From Streptomyces sp. NBC_01716 (GTDB taxonomy: Bacteria; Actinomycetota; Actinomycetes; Streptomycetales; Streptomycetaceae): a stretch of 64,000 nt of DNA. Position numbers and translations under genes: made by a program. The first letter of the stretch is position 1, and the number at the start of each line of letters is the position of its first letter. Positions 9,080-17,951 of the stretch are shown in pieces. The stretch spans positions 8,122,001 through 8,186,000 of the forward strand of contig NZ_CP109181.1 of the NCBI RefSeq assembly GCF_036248275.1, written 5' to 3'. The notes beneath the pieces are model-generated. The model made no database searches, was not told the origin of the DNA, and saw nothing but the letters and a program-made list of their open reading frames with translations.

Positions 9080-9281
9080 CACGTCAGTCTGGGCGGGGTC
9101 GGGCCGGGGCGCCATCGGAGGACGGCATATCGGGGAGCGGAAGGCGGGCCGGGCGCGCCATCCCAAAGGCAAAGAGGAGGTAATGGGAACGTAATGGGGG
9201 TCTCCATGCGTTGCAGGGGGTAGACGTAGCCCGAGGCCCCGCGACGGGGCCGTCGGTGTCATCGAAAGCGCAGGAGACGGC

Positions 9282-9431
9282 ATGCCCGGAATCATCGACC
9301 GCATCAAGGCCTTCACCCGTAGCCCGCAGGGGCGGCGCGTGATAGGTCAGGCGCGCGCGGCCTCGTCGGACCCGAGGAAGCGCGAGCAGGCCCGCCGCCT
9401 GTTCGGCAAGCTGCGTGGCGGCAGGCACTGA
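9282..9431 (+). CDS. Small basic conserved Streptomyces-type protein, 49 residues
   Basis: ATG 9282 follows AGGAGA at 9272-9277; the frame ends at TGA 9429-9431 and is closed by a strong hairpin. The product (MPGIIDRIKAFTRSPQGRRV... to ...RRLFGKLRGGRH) is very basic and predicted helical. Its size, ribosome-binding site and terminator argue that it is a real gene. The function is unknown; nucleic-acid binding would fit its charge but is a guess. Confidence 0.7.
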   Translation: MPGIIDRIKAFTRSPQGRRVIGQARAASSDPRKREQARRLFGKLRGGRH

Positions 9432-9464
9432 CCCGGCACGGACCGCCGTGGCCCCGGCACATGA

Positions 9465-9496
9465 CAGTGCCCGGCCTCTCAGGAGGCCGGGCACTG
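9465..9496. terminator. Hairpin terminator
   Basis: CAGTGCCCGGCCT (9465-9477) pairs perfectly with AGGCCGGGCACTG (9484-9496) over a 6-base loop. It lies between the small gene and the convergent GH55-like gene stop at 9540. Confidence 0.8.
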
Positions 9497-9539
9497 CCCG
9501 GGGACGCCGTCGGTCCGGCGCCTCAGGACGGCCGTCGGG

Positions 9540-11333
9540 TCAGGGGAACTGGACCACGACCGAGGGGACGGTCGACGTCCCCGACGTGGGTTCGCCGATG
9601 TCGTTGATCACCCGTTCGTACTGGCCCTGCCCGCCGAGCGAGACCACCAGCAGATGGTGGAACTTCACGCCCGGTTTGACCGGAGCCGCGAATCCGTTGT
9701 GCTGCTGGATCGTCGGATCGACGTTGTAGTAGCAGTAGCTGCCCATGCCCCAGCCCTCGTGCTGTTCGACCGAGTCGTCGACCCTGTAGGCGGCGTAACC
9801 CTTGGTGTCGCCGTTCTGGATCGCCGCCTGGTTGGGCGCGTCGTACGCCTTCTCGTTCTGGAAGAAGATCGTCCGGCCGCGCTCGCCGTACCACTCGACG
9901 TCGTACTTGTTGAAGTGTTCGACGAACAGCCCGGTGGCCAGGACGTCGTCGCCGTTCACCCGTACGCCGAAGTCGGCCCTGTTGGTCTCCCAGCCGACCC
10001 CGTCACCATGGTCCGCCCGCCACACCCAGGTGTGGTCGACGATGGTGTCGTCGCTGTTGATCACCATGCTGGTGGTCGCCTTGCCGGGACCGGCTCCGCC
10101 GATGCGGATGAAGACGTCCTGGACAGTGGTCGGATTGGCGGCGTGGTCGGCCGACGATCCCTCGGGCCCGACCTCCAGCAGAGTCTCGGAGTTGACCGGT
10201 CCGGCGTCGATCAGGAAACCGGCCAGCTTCACCCCGTCCACATCGGCGACCTTCATCGCCGTCACCCCGTTGTCGGGGATGATCGTGGCGAGTCCGAGCC
10301 CCAGGACGACCGTGTCCGCGCGGTTGACGTCGATCGTCTCGTCCACGTGGTACACGCCGGGCGTGAACAGCAGATTGAGGCCCTGGTCGAGCGCCGCGTT
10401 GATGGTCTGCGCCGTCGCGCCCGGCTTGACCACGTAGAACTGGTCCAGACCGATCGACGAGCCCGCAGGCGCGCCGCTGTCCCAGGTCACCCCGCGCGCG
10501 TTGGTGCGTTTCTCGGGCACGAACACCTTGTAGTCGGCGCCGTCCAGATAGAGGAACGGCTTCTCGCGGGAGGTGGGGGTGGTCTCCAGCGTGGTGTACG
10601 GCGGGTCGGGGAAGCTCTGCGCGGGCGCGCCCTCCACACCGGAGAACGTCATGTTCCACACGGCGTTCTGCCAGCCGCCGACCGAGCTGTCACGGGTGTA
10701 CCACTGCTGCTGGGAGTACGGGCCCACGCTGCCGTCGATCTTGCTGTCGGCGATATAGCCGCCGCTGGCCCAGCCGTAGCCGTCGGGAGCCAGGTTGAGC
10801 CCGCCCTTGACGTGCATACGGCGGAACGGCGCGGCCTGCGAGACGGCCCAGCGGTTCGTCCCGTTCACCGGATTGAGCGACAGGTTCTCGGCCGAACGCC
10901 AGAAGTTTTGCGTGGCGTTGCCGTCGAACCAGCCGGCGTCCACGGTCACGTCGCCGTTGATGTTCACATCGTCCGGCGAGAGCCCGAGGCCCGACACCGA
11001 GGTGTAGAAGCCGAGTTGGGCGTTGAGCCCGTTGTATGTCCCCGGCTTGAACAGGAACTGGTAGCGGCCGGCGCCGAACTGGGCCGACTCCTGCTGCTTG
11101 AAGACCTCGTCGAGTTTGCCCTGGATGTCGGGCGTCGAGGGGTCGAACACGATCACGTTGGGGCCGAGATCGCCGCCGCCCTCGATCGGGTCGGCATGCG
11201 CGGGACCGCTCGGGACGAAGGCCAGCAGGGTCGCGGCCAGGGTGGCGGCGAGCGTCGCCGCGAGGCCCCGGCGGGAGGGCGGTGAGGCGCCGTGGAGCGC
11301 CGGAGAGCCGATGGGGGGAGCGTGCACGGGCAT
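9540..11333 (-). CDS. Secreted GH55-like beta-1,3-glucanase (double beta-helix)
   Basis: 597 residues. A signal peptide with a threefold ATLA repeat (LAATLAATLAATLLAF) ends at A-H-A about residue 47. The mature part matches what I recall of the streptomycete GH55 exo-beta-1,3-glucanase SacteLam55A: GGGDLGPNVIVFDPS at the start, LFKPGTY and LFTPGVYHVDE as paired beta-helix turns, FWRSAENL, and a C-terminal WGMGSYCYYNV segment. It would release glucose from laminarin or fungal glucan. Relatives are also labelled coagulation factor 5/8 or adenylyl cyclase in databases, which is not informative. A LacI-type operator lies 57 bp upstream. Confidence 0.75.
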   Translation of the reverse strand: MPVHAPPIGSPALHGASPPSRRGLAATLAATLAATLLAFVPSGPAHADPIEGGGDLGPNVIVFDPSTPDIQGKLDEVFKQQESAQFGAGRYQFLFKPGTYNGLNAQLGFYTSVSGLGLSPDDVNINGDVTVDAGWFDGNATQNFWRSAENLSLNPVNGTNRWAVSQAAPFRRMHVKGGLNLAPDGYGWASGGYIADSKIDGSVGPYSQQQWYTRDSSVGGWQNAVWNMTFSGVEGAPAQSFPDPPYTTLETTPTSREKPFLYLDGADYKVFVPEKRTNARGVTWDSGAPAGSSIGLDQFYVVKPGATAQTINAALDQGLNLLFTPGVYHVDETIDVNRADTVVLGLGLATIIPDNGVTAMKVADVDGVKLAGFLIDAGPVNSETLLEVGPEGSSADHAANPTTVQDVFIRIGGAGPGKATTSMVINSDDTIVDHTWVWRADHGDGVGWETNRADFGVRVNGDDVLATGLFVEHFNKYDVEWYGERGRTIFFQNEKAYDAPNQAAIQNGDTKGYAAYRVDDSVEQHEGWGMGSYCYYNVDPTIQQHNGFAAPVKPGVKFHHLLVVSLGGQGQYERVINDIGEPTSGTSTVPSVVVQFP

Positions 11334-11389
11334 CTCTCCTGAGTCGTGAACGGTGGGGGGAACACCCGGAGAGCCCTCCGTGAATCATG

Positions 11390-11403
11390 AGAGAGCGCTC
11401 TCT
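11390..11403. promoter_or_regulatory. LacI-type operator upstream of GH55-like gene
   Basis: AGAGAGCGCTCTCT is a perfect 14-bp palindrome centred on GC/GC, the form used by LacI-family sugar repressors in streptomycetes (compare the CebR box). It sits 57 bp before the glucanase start. No LacI-family gene is present in the window. Confidence 0.7.
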
Positions 11404-11492
11404 GGATGCACGGCTGATGCTGCTCCGCTGTTTCGTACACGTCAAGAGTTGTGAACAGATGGGCCGTCACGGGTTCCGTTGCGAACAACAAG

Positions 11493-11527
11493 TGACCGCC
11501 GGCGCCGAGTTGTCGCGCCGGCGGTCA
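11493..11527. terminator. Hairpin terminator after GH127 gene
   Basis: TGACCGCCGGCGC (11493-11505) pairs perfectly with GCGCCGGCGGTCA (11515-11527) over a 9-base loop, directly after the stop of the leftward GH127 gene. Confidence 0.8.
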
Positions 11528-11549
11528 TCCCGACCGGAGGGGCGCCGTC

Positions 11550-13979
11550 TCAGATCAGCTGCCAGAGATGGTCGTCCGTACCGTTGTCCTCGAACTGCAC
11601 CACCTGCGCGCTGTTGGCCGTGGACATCCCGTCGACACCCAGAACCTTCCCGCTGTGCCGGTTGAGGATCAGCGACCAGCCCTCGCCCCGGTCGACCAGC
11701 TGCCAGAGATGGTCACCGCTCCCGTCGTCCGCGAACTGGACAACACGCGCGCTGTTCGCCGTCGATCCGCCCTCGGCCCCGATGATCTTCCCGCTGTTGC
11801 CGTTGCGGATCAGGAACCAGCCGCCGCCCGCCGGCGCCAACTGCCAGGCGTGGTCCGCCGTCCCCGTGTTGTCGAACTGCACGACGCGCCCGCCCGAGTC
11901 CAGGGACATCCCGTCCACGGCGAGCACCTTGCCGCTGTGCTTGTTCCGCACGCGCCGGAACGGCGGCTCCGGCGTCCAGGCCCGCCCGGCGGGTGACGCG
12001 GTCGGGAACGCGGTGATCCGCAGCCGGGCCGCGCCCATCGGGACGAGCGTCACCTGCTCGGGCGGCGCGGTGCTGCGGGCCGGGCTGTCCTGGAGAGGAG
12101 CGACGACACGCTGGTCGTCGGCCACCCACTCCTCGATGCGGCGCGCCGACGTGGTGATCCGTACGGGTGTGCCTTCGTGGGTGAAGGGATTCGCGGCGAG
12201 CGGTCCGCTGTCGGCCGTGAACCGCAGCCCGCGGAGCGGGTCGGGCGCGAGGCCGACGTTCCACGGGGTGGTGGGGTGCACGGAGAGTTCGGGGAAGTCC
12301 TCGGTGCCCGCGAACCGTTCGTACCGCTCGCCGATCTTGAGGGAGTACGTGAGCGGCCCGTGGTCCACGCTGACGGAACCGTGGTTGTCGTCCCAGGTCC
12401 GTACGGTGGTGCGCTGCGGCAGCCGCAGGGTCACCCGCTCACCGCCGCGCCACTCGCGCTCGACCTTGACGAACCGCGGCCCGTCGCCCGGCAGGGCCAC
12501 GCGCCGTCCGGCGACGGTCAGTTGGGGGTCCTGGCACCAGCCGGGAATCCGCAGGTAGAGCGGGAAGGTGACGCGCCGGGGCGTGCCGACGGTGAGGGTG
12601 ACGGTCTCCTTGAACGGGTAGTCGGTGGACTCGGTGACGGTGACCTCGGTCCCGTCGGCGACCTTCGCGCGCACCTGGCTCGGCGCGTACATCGCGGCCG
12701 CGAGCCCCCGGTCGGGGGTGGCCAGCCACAGCTCCTCGGTGAAGTAGGGCCAGCCCATGCCGTAGTTGTGCGGACAGCAGCGGTAGGTGTCGATGCCCGG
12801 CTTGTACGCCTGCATGGCGAAGCCGTTCTGGTACTGGCCCTGGTTCTTGGCGGTGTTGTCGAGTTCGACGCTGTTGGCGCTGGTGACGTAGTGGATGCCC
12901 CTGCCCAGCGGATCGGTCGCCGCGGGCAGCAGGTTGAAGGCCAGCTCCTCGCACCGGTCGGCCCAGACGGGGTCGCCGGTGATCCGGGTGAGCAGCTCGT
13001 GGCTGGCCATGAACTCGACGGTGCCGCAGGTCTCGAAGCCCTGGCGGGGATCGCCGAAGCCGGGGCGGGAGTTCTCGTCACCGGCGAAACCGCCGCCGGG
13101 GAACTGGCCGTAGGTGCCCATGACGGAGTCGTAACTCCGGTACGTGGCACGGGACAGCTCCGCCGAGCCGGAGCGCAGCGCGTACTGGGCGGGCTCGCGG
13201 AAGCCCTGCGCGATGTTGACGTTGTGCAGGTCCGGGAAGTTGTCGACCCAGTTGGCGCCGTGGGTGTGCATCTTGTCGGCGAGTTCGAGCAGGAAGGACT
13301 CGCCGGTGCGGTTGTAGAGCCAGAACGCGATGTCGAGACCGTCGCCCCAACGCTTGGACACCCAGCTGGAGTTGAAGGCGCCGGGCCCCTGCGCGTTCAT
13401 GTAGCGCAGGAAGGGGACGGCGAACGGCACGATGCGCTCGTCCCCGGTGAACTCCTCGTGCGAGCGCAGCGCCTGAAGGAGCGGCAGATACGGCCAGAAG
13501 TCCGGTCCCCCGTTCAGGGCCGTACGCAGCCGGGTGGGCCCGAAGAAGCCGTCGGGCTGCCGGGTGGCGATGATCGCGTCGATCCAGCGGCGGGCGGTGG
13601 CGAGGGCCGCCGCGTCACCGGTGAGGGCGGCCAGGTCCACGTAACCGCGCAGCCAGTAGGTGACTTCCTCCCAGCCGTTCTTCTCGGGGTGCACCCAGCC
13701 GGAGTCGTCGAACCGCAGGAAGTGCGAGACCTCGGCGTACCGGCCGAACAGTCCGTCGAGCAGCAGGCGCAGCTGGCCGGTGAGCCAGCCGCGCGGGGTG
13801 ACGCTGCCCAGCGGCAGCTTCTGGAAGACGGTGGGGGCGAGCGGCGCGATGTTCGGCGTGTACCAGCCGCCGCGCGCCGCCGGCACGGCCGCGGCGGTCG
13901 GGGCCAGTGGCCCCAGCAGGCCCGCACCACCGATCGCGAGGGCGCCGGTGCCGAGGAAATGTCGTCGGTCGAGCGTCAT
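11550..13979 (-). CDS. Secreted GH127-like (DUF1680) beta-L-arabinofuranosidase with ricin-type lectin domain
   Basis: 809 residues from ATG 13979. The N-terminus DRRHFLGTGALAIGGAGLLG is a twin-arginine export signal. The catalytic (alpha/alpha)6 domain holds ETCGTVE and the RCCPHN motif, matching the Glu and the Cys cluster around the zinc site of GH127 enzymes. Roughly the last 130 residues are a three-fold repeat, each with SGK(V/I)(L/I)...VVQF...WQL, i.e. a ricin B-type beta-trefoil for carbohydrate binding. It would remove L-arabinofuranose from plant glycans or glycoproteins outside the cell. The specificity within the family is uncertain. Confidence 0.85.
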   Translation of the reverse strand: MTLDRRHFLGTGALAIGGAGLLGPLAPTAAAVPAARGGWYTPNIAPLAPTVFQKLPLGSVTPRGWLTGQLRLLLDGLFGRYAEVSHFLRFDDSGWVHPEKNGWEEVTYWLRGYVDLAALTGDAAALATARRWIDAIIATRQPDGFFGPTRLRTALNGGPDFWPYLPLLQALRSHEEFTGDERIVPFAVPFLRYMNAQGPGAFNSSWVSKRWGDGLDIAFWLYNRTGESFLLELADKMHTHGANWVDNFPDLHNVNIAQGFREPAQYALRSGSAELSRATYRSYDSVMGTYGQFPGGGFAGDENSRPGFGDPRQGFETCGTVEFMASHELLTRITGDPVWADRCEELAFNLLPAATDPLGRGIHYVTSANSVELDNTAKNQGQYQNGFAMQAYKPGIDTYRCCPHNYGMGWPYFTEELWLATPDRGLAAAMYAPSQVRAKVADGTEVTVTESTDYPFKETVTLTVGTPRRVTFPLYLRIPGWCQDPQLTVAGRRVALPGDGPRFVKVEREWRGGERVTLRLPQRTTVRTWDDNHGSVSVDHGPLTYSLKIGERYERFAGTEDFPELSVHPTTPWNVGLAPDPLRGLRFTADSGPLAANPFTHEGTPVRITTSARRIEEWVADDQRVVAPLQDSPARSTAPPEQVTLVPMGAARLRITAFPTASPAGRAWTPEPPFRRVRNKHSGKVLAVDGMSLDSGGRVVQFDNTGTADHAWQLAPAGGGWFLIRNGNSGKIIGAEGGSTANSARVVQFADDGSGDHLWQLVDRGEGWSLILNRHSGKVLGVDGMSTANSAQVVQFEDNGTDDHLWQLI

Positions 13980-14013
13980 CGGGTCTCCCGTCCACGAGCA
14001 TCGACGAAGTCTG

Positions 14014-14025
14014 TACAACGTTGGA
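14014..14025. promoter_or_regulatory. LacI-type operator upstream of GH127 gene
   Basis: TACAACGTTGGA is a CG-centred near-palindrome (one mismatch) 35 bp before the GH127 start codon. It matches the half-site style of LacI repressors. It differs from the 11390 site, so a different regulator is likely. Confidence 0.5.
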
Positions 14026-14126
14026 AAGAACGGCAGTTGGCATCACAGCACGGCGCCCTCACCGTGTCCAGGTGCATGACACGACGAGGGCGAAGCCGCT
14101 GTCGGGGAGGCCCCCGGGTCTCCCGC

Positions 14127-14693
14127 TCAGCTCCGCGGGCTGATTCCCGCCACGGTCAGCTTCAGCAGACGGTGCGCCTCGGCGATGGGGTCCGGGTGCT
14201 GTTCCGTGGCCAGGGCGATGCCGGTGACCAGGGTGACGAGATCGGCGACGGTCACGTCCGGCGCCACCGCACCGGCCCGCGCGGCGTTTCGCAGCAGCGG
14301 TTCGGCCGCCCCTCCGAGCTTCACCGAGCAGGCGTTCACATGAGCCGGGTCGTCCGGGTCCGTTCCGTCCTGGATCAGCAGGCCGGCCATGCCGCGCGCG
14401 GAGGCGGCGTACGTGGTGAGCGCGCCCAGCCAGTCCAGCAGCGCGGCCCGCGCGTCGTCCTTCCCGGCCAGCGAATCGGCGCGGGCGCACAGGGCCTCGA
14501 TCCGCTCGTTGAACACCGCCTGCAGCATCGCGCGCCGGCCCGGGAAGTGCCTGCGCACGGTGGCCGATCCGACTCCCGCGGTGCGGGCGATCTGTTCCAG
14601 GGAGGCGTCGGCGCCGTGCTCGGCGACCTCCTGCTCGGCCACCGCGAGGATCCGCGCGTAGTTGCGCCGGGCGTCCGCGCGCTGGACGGTCAT
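14127..14693 (-). CDS. TetR-family transcriptional regulator
   Basis: 188 residues. The N-terminal helix-turn-helix (SLEQIARTAGVGSATVRRHFPGRRAMLQAVF, cited here in parts as SLEQIARTAGVGSATV and RRHFPGRRAML) is the canonical TetR DNA-binding domain; the all-alpha C-terminal part is the ligand pocket. The gene is divergent from the NmrA-like gene, with 102 bp between, and probably represses both through the site at 14747-14769. The ligand is unknown. Confidence 0.9.
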   Translation of the reverse strand: MTVQRADARRNYARILAVAEQEVAEHGADASLEQIARTAGVGSATVRRHFPGRRAMLQAVFNERIEALCARADSLAGKDDARAALLDWLGALTTYAASARGMAGLLIQDGTDPDDPAHVNACSVKLGGAAEPLLRNAARAGAVAPDVTVADLVTLVTGIALATEQHPDPIAEAHRLLKLTVAGISPRS

Positions 14694-14746
14694 GCGGCAT
14701 CTCCGAGCTTGCTAAGTGGCGGGGTCCTCCGTATCGTACCCGAAGG

Positions 14747-14769
14747 TAAGTGGCGGGCCACGCCATTTA
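14747..14769. promoter_or_regulatory. Candidate TetR operator between TetR and NmrA genes
   Basis: TAAGTGGCG-N5-CGCCATTTA is an inverted repeat with 9-bp arms and one mismatch. The half-site TAAGTGGCGGG also occurs at 14713-14723, 34 bp away in direct orientation. The position between divergent regulator and target suits a TetR operator. Confidence 0.6.
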
Positions 14770-14795
14770 TCCGTGCCACCACCCCGAGGACCACC

Positions 14796-15710
14796 ATGAC
14801 CACTGAATCCGCACCCGTCCTGGTCGCCGGCGCCACCGGCCGGCAGGGCGGCGCCACCACCCGTGCCCTGCTCGCGGCGGGCGTTCCCGTCCGGGCGCTG
14901 GTCCGTGACCCCGCGACCGACCGGGCGAAGGCCGTCGAAGCGCTCGGCGCCGAACTGGTCACCGGCGACCTCTACGACCCCGGCTCCCTGACCCGCGCCG
15001 CCGAAGGGGCACGCGCCGTCTTCTCGGTCCAGATGCCCGACGTGAACGGACGCGCCTTCGAGGGCGAGGTCGTACAGGCCGTCAATCTGATCGAGGCGGC
15101 GAGGGCCGCCGGAGTCCCGCAGTTCGTGCACACCTCCGTCTCCGGCGCCGGGCAGCACACCCGCTGGGTGAAGGGCGCCTGGGCCTGGATGGAGCCCTAC
15201 TACACCGCGAAGGCCGGGATCCAGGACCGCGTGCGCGAGGCCGGCTTCACGCACTGGACGCTCATCAAGCCGGGCTACTTCATGGAGAACCTGCACCCCT
15301 CCGAGGAGATCGTGTTCCCGCGCGGAGTCGAGGGGGGCCTCGTGACCCTTCTGAAGCCCGGGACCTGGCTGTCTCTCGTCGCGGTCAAGGACATCGGCAG
15401 GGCGGCGGCCGCCGCCGTCACCGAGCCCGAGAGGTTCAACCGTGTCGAGCTTGAGCTGGCCAGTGACCATCTGACGATGACCGACATCGCCGGGATCCTC
15501 TCCCGTCACCTGGGCACCGAGCTGGCGGCGCCCGACATGGGCAAGGAGGAGGCGACCGCCGCCGGAATGCCCGACATGGGATTCGGGCAGTCGCACATCA
15601 ACGAGCACCCGCAGCCCGCCCGCCCGGAATTCGCGCGGGACCTCGGCCTTCCTCTCACCACCTTCGAGGAGTGGGCGCGGGAACATCTGGCACAGGCGGC
15701 ACGGGGCTGA
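14796..15710 (+). CDS. NmrA-like NAD(P)-binding atypical SDR protein
   Basis: 304 residues. The N-terminus VLVAGATGRQGGATTRALLA is the GxxGxxG Rossmann motif of NmrA/HSCARG-type proteins, followed by VRALVRDP for the adenosine phosphate. VHTSVSGAG stands where SDRs have the catalytic Ser, and PYYTAKAGIQ holds YxxxK, so an active reductase is possible, though many relatives are redox sensors. The divergent TetR probably controls it. Confidence 0.87.
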   Translation: MTTESAPVLVAGATGRQGGATTRALLAAGVPVRALVRDPATDRAKAVEALGAELVTGDLYDPGSLTRAAEGARAVFSVQMPDVNGRAFEGEVVQAVNLIEAARAAGVPQFVHTSVSGAGQHTRWVKGAWAWMEPYYTAKAGIQDRVREAGFTHWTLIKPGYFMENLHPSEEIVFPRGVEGGLVTLLKPGTWLSLVAVKDIGRAAAAAVTEPERFNRVELELASDHLTMTDIAGILSRHLGTELAAPDMGKEEATAAGMPDMGFGQSHINEHPQPARPEFARDLGLPLTTFEEWAREHLAQAARG

Positions 15711-15801
15711 AACCTGCCGAAGAGGCCCGCCAGGACCGTTATGCGATGAGATGCAATGAAAGCTACGCTTCTTGCATCATCTCTACTTCCGGAGCGGGCA
15801 C

Positions 15802-17880
15802 ATGGCAGGACGGAACCGCCCGGCCATCGGTGCGGACGAGCGGCTTGCCCTGAACCGTATGGGCAGCTTCGACTGGGACCTGGCGCACAGGACCCTGGAA
15901 CTCGATGCGGCGGGGCAGGCCGTGTTCGACCTGCGCGCGGGGGAGTACGACGGAGACCCCGAATCCCTGCGCCCCCGGCTCCCCGTGGAGGACGGCCTGC
16001 GCCTCGACTCCACGGTGGACCGGGCGATCCGCCTGGGCCGCTCGTCCTACGGCGCGTACTTCCAGGTCAACCGCCGTAACGGACTCCGCCAGTGGACCCA
16101 TGTGCGGGCCCGGATTCTGCGCGACGACCGGGGGACCCCGCACCGCATCGTCGGTATCATCCGCAACGCGAGCACCGAGCTGACGGAGTTCGCCGAGGTC
16201 AGCCCCGAGGAGGCCGACCGGCGGCAGCTGACCACGATCCTCCAGGGCATCACCGAGGCCCTGTCCCGCGCGGTCACCGTCGAGGATGTCATCGACGTGC
16301 TGAGCGAGAGCGGCGGCCTGGAACGCTTCGTCGCCGACGGGCTGGCGATCGGCATCGTCGACGGCGGCTCGGTGAGACTCGTCGCCCTGGCCGGAGACTC
16401 CCTGGACGTGCCGGGGGAGATGCCCGCCGCCCCGCTGGCCGGTTCCACGCCGCTCGCCGAGGCGGCCCTCACCCGGCGGGCCCGCTTCTCCACCTCGCTC
16501 CCCGGACTCGGCGAGGCCCTCGGATTCCCCGAACCCGCCGACGACCCGACCCGGCTCGGCCCGTACGCCGGTGGCCAGGGGTTCGACGCGGCGGCCTTCC
16601 TCCCGCTCGTCGCCCAGGCGCGCTCCGTCGGCGGCCTCGCGCTCTTCTACCGCGGTCGCACCCGCTTCACGGCCGAGGACCGCGACATCTGTCTCGGCCT
16701 TGCGGGCGTCGTCGCCCAGTCGCTCCAGCGCGCGATCCTCTTCGACCAGGAGCGGGAGTTCGCCACCGGACTCCAGGCGTCCATGCTGCCCCGCGACATC
16801 CCGGCCTTCACGGGCGCCGAGATCGCGGTGCGCTACCACGCCGCCTGGAGCGGCAGGGAGGTCGGCGGCGACTGGTACGACGTGATCGCCCTGCCGGGCG
16901 GACGGGTCGGCGTCGTCGTGGGCGACGTCCAGGGACATGACACACACGCCGCCGCGATCATGGGCCAGCTGCGGATAGCCCTGCGCGCCTTCGCCGGCGA
17001 GGGCCATCCACCGGCGACCGTCCTCGCGCGGGCCTCCCGGTTTCTCGTGGAGCTGGACACCGAGCGCTTCGCCACCTGTACGTACGCCGAGCTCGACCTC
17101 TCCACCGGAGAGGTACGTGCCGTACGCGCCGGACACCTCGGCCCGCTCGTCCGGCACACCGACGGCAGAACCGGCTGGCCCCATCTGAGCGGCGGACTGC
17201 CCCTGGGCCTCGCCACCGAGTTCGGGCAGGAGGACTTCCCCGAGACCCGGCTCGACCTGGTGCCCGGCGAGACGTTCGTGCTGTGCACCGACGGTCTCGT
17301 GGAGGAGCCGGGACTCGACATCACGGACGGCATGGGGGAACTCGCCCACGCCGTGCGCACCGGGCCCGGCGGGGCGGGCCCCCTCGCCGACCATCTCCCC
17401 GACCGGCTGTGGCAGCGCTGGGCGACCGGCGACGACGTCGCGCTCCTCGTCGTGCACCGGGCGCCCGACCCCGGCACCCACCAGGCGCCGCGAATCCACC
17501 AGTACATCCACCAGGCCGACCCGGAGGGCCTGATCGAGACCCGCGCCGTGCTGCGCCAGGCGCTCGTGGACTGGCACATGCCCGCCCTGGTCGACGACGT
17601 GCAACTGGCCGCCGGGGAGATGCTGGTGAACGTGCTGCTGCACACCGAGGGAGGCGCCGTCCTCACGCTGGAGGTCGTGCCCGGTCCTGTCCGTCGGGTA
17701 CGGCTCTGGGTGAAGGACCGCTCCAGCGCCTGGCCACGGCGGCGGTGGCCGGGCGAGGCGGCGACGTCGGGACGCGGGCTGCTGATGATCGACGCCGTGG
17801 CGGCGCGCTGGGGGGTCGAGCCACGCGGGGACGGCAAGGCCGTGTGGTGCGAGTTCGCCCCGTCGGGCCGAGCCGCCTGA
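15802..17880 (+). CDS. PAS-GAF-SpoIIE (PP2C) phosphatase with C-terminal HATPase domain
   Basis: 692 residues from ATG 15802, with GGAG 10 bases upstream; an ATG-like start at 15772 is possible but has no such site. In order: PAS (about 10-130), GAF (about 150-310, ending in RDICLGLAGVVAQSLQRA), SpoIIE-type PP2C (about 325-555) with GGDWYD, GDVQGH and the GDDVALL motif, then a HATPase_c anti-sigma-like domain with GEMLVNVLLHT and SGRGLLMID. Such proteins dephosphorylate anti-sigma antagonists and may also phosphorylate them, linking a signal to a sigma-factor partner switch. It is cytosolic. No partner gene is adjacent. Confidence 0.92.
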   Translation: MAGRNRPAIGADERLALNRMGSFDWDLAHRTLELDAAGQAVFDLRAGEYDGDPESLRPRLPVEDGLRLDSTVDRAIRLGRSSYGAYFQVNRRNGLRQWTHVRARILRDDRGTPHRIVGIIRNASTELTEFAEVSPEEADRRQLTTILQGITEALSRAVTVEDVIDVLSESGGLERFVADGLAIGIVDGGSVRLVALAGDSLDVPGEMPAAPLAGSTPLAEAALTRRARFSTSLPGLGEALGFPEPADDPTRLGPYAGGQGFDAAAFLPLVAQARSVGGLALFYRGRTRFTAEDRDICLGLAGVVAQSLQRAILFDQEREFATGLQASMLPRDIPAFTGAEIAVRYHAAWSGREVGGDWYDVIALPGGRVGVVVGDVQGHDTHAAAIMGQLRIALRAFAGEGHPPATVLARASRFLVELDTERFATCTYAELDLSTGEVRAVRAGHLGPLVRHTDGRTGWPHLSGGLPLGLATEFGQEDFPETRLDLVPGETFVLCTDGLVEEPGLDITDGMGELAHAVRTGPGGAGPLADHLPDRLWQRWATGDDVALLVVHRAPDPGTHQAPRIHQYIHQADPEGLIETRAVLRQALVDWHMPALVDDVQLAAGEMLVNVLLHTEGGAVLTLEVVPGPVRRVRLWVKDRSSAWPRRRWPGEAATSGRGLLMIDAVAARWGVEPRGDGKAVWCEFAPSGRAA

Positions 17881-17912
17881 CCGGGAGGGCGCCGCCCTCA
17901 TCTGACCCGGTC
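17879..17912. terminator. Nested hairpin terminator
   Basis: GACCGGG (17879-17885) pairs with CCCGGTC (17906-17912), with an inner AGGGCG-C-CGCCCT stem (17886-17898). It starts inside the phosphatase stop codon and separates it from the convergent binding-protein gene. Confidence 0.7.
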
Positions 17913-17951
17913 ACTCGACCGACACGGCGCCCGCACGGCCCCCGCCCGTCT

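Noticed and set aside
12177..15710. Very long open frame through the GH127, TetR and NmrA regions on the plus strand
   Set aside because: Only its last part (from 14796) is a real gene. The rest is the antisense shadow of the GH127 and TetR genes, as is common at high GC.
15750..15778. GATGCAA-N15-TTGCATC inverted repeat before the SpoIIE-type phosphatase, resembling the GntR motif at 53-57 kb
   Set aside because: The half-sites face the other way and the spacing differs (15 rather than 17), and the gene is unrelated and 37 kb away. I treat the similarity as chance, although it may be an operator for something else.
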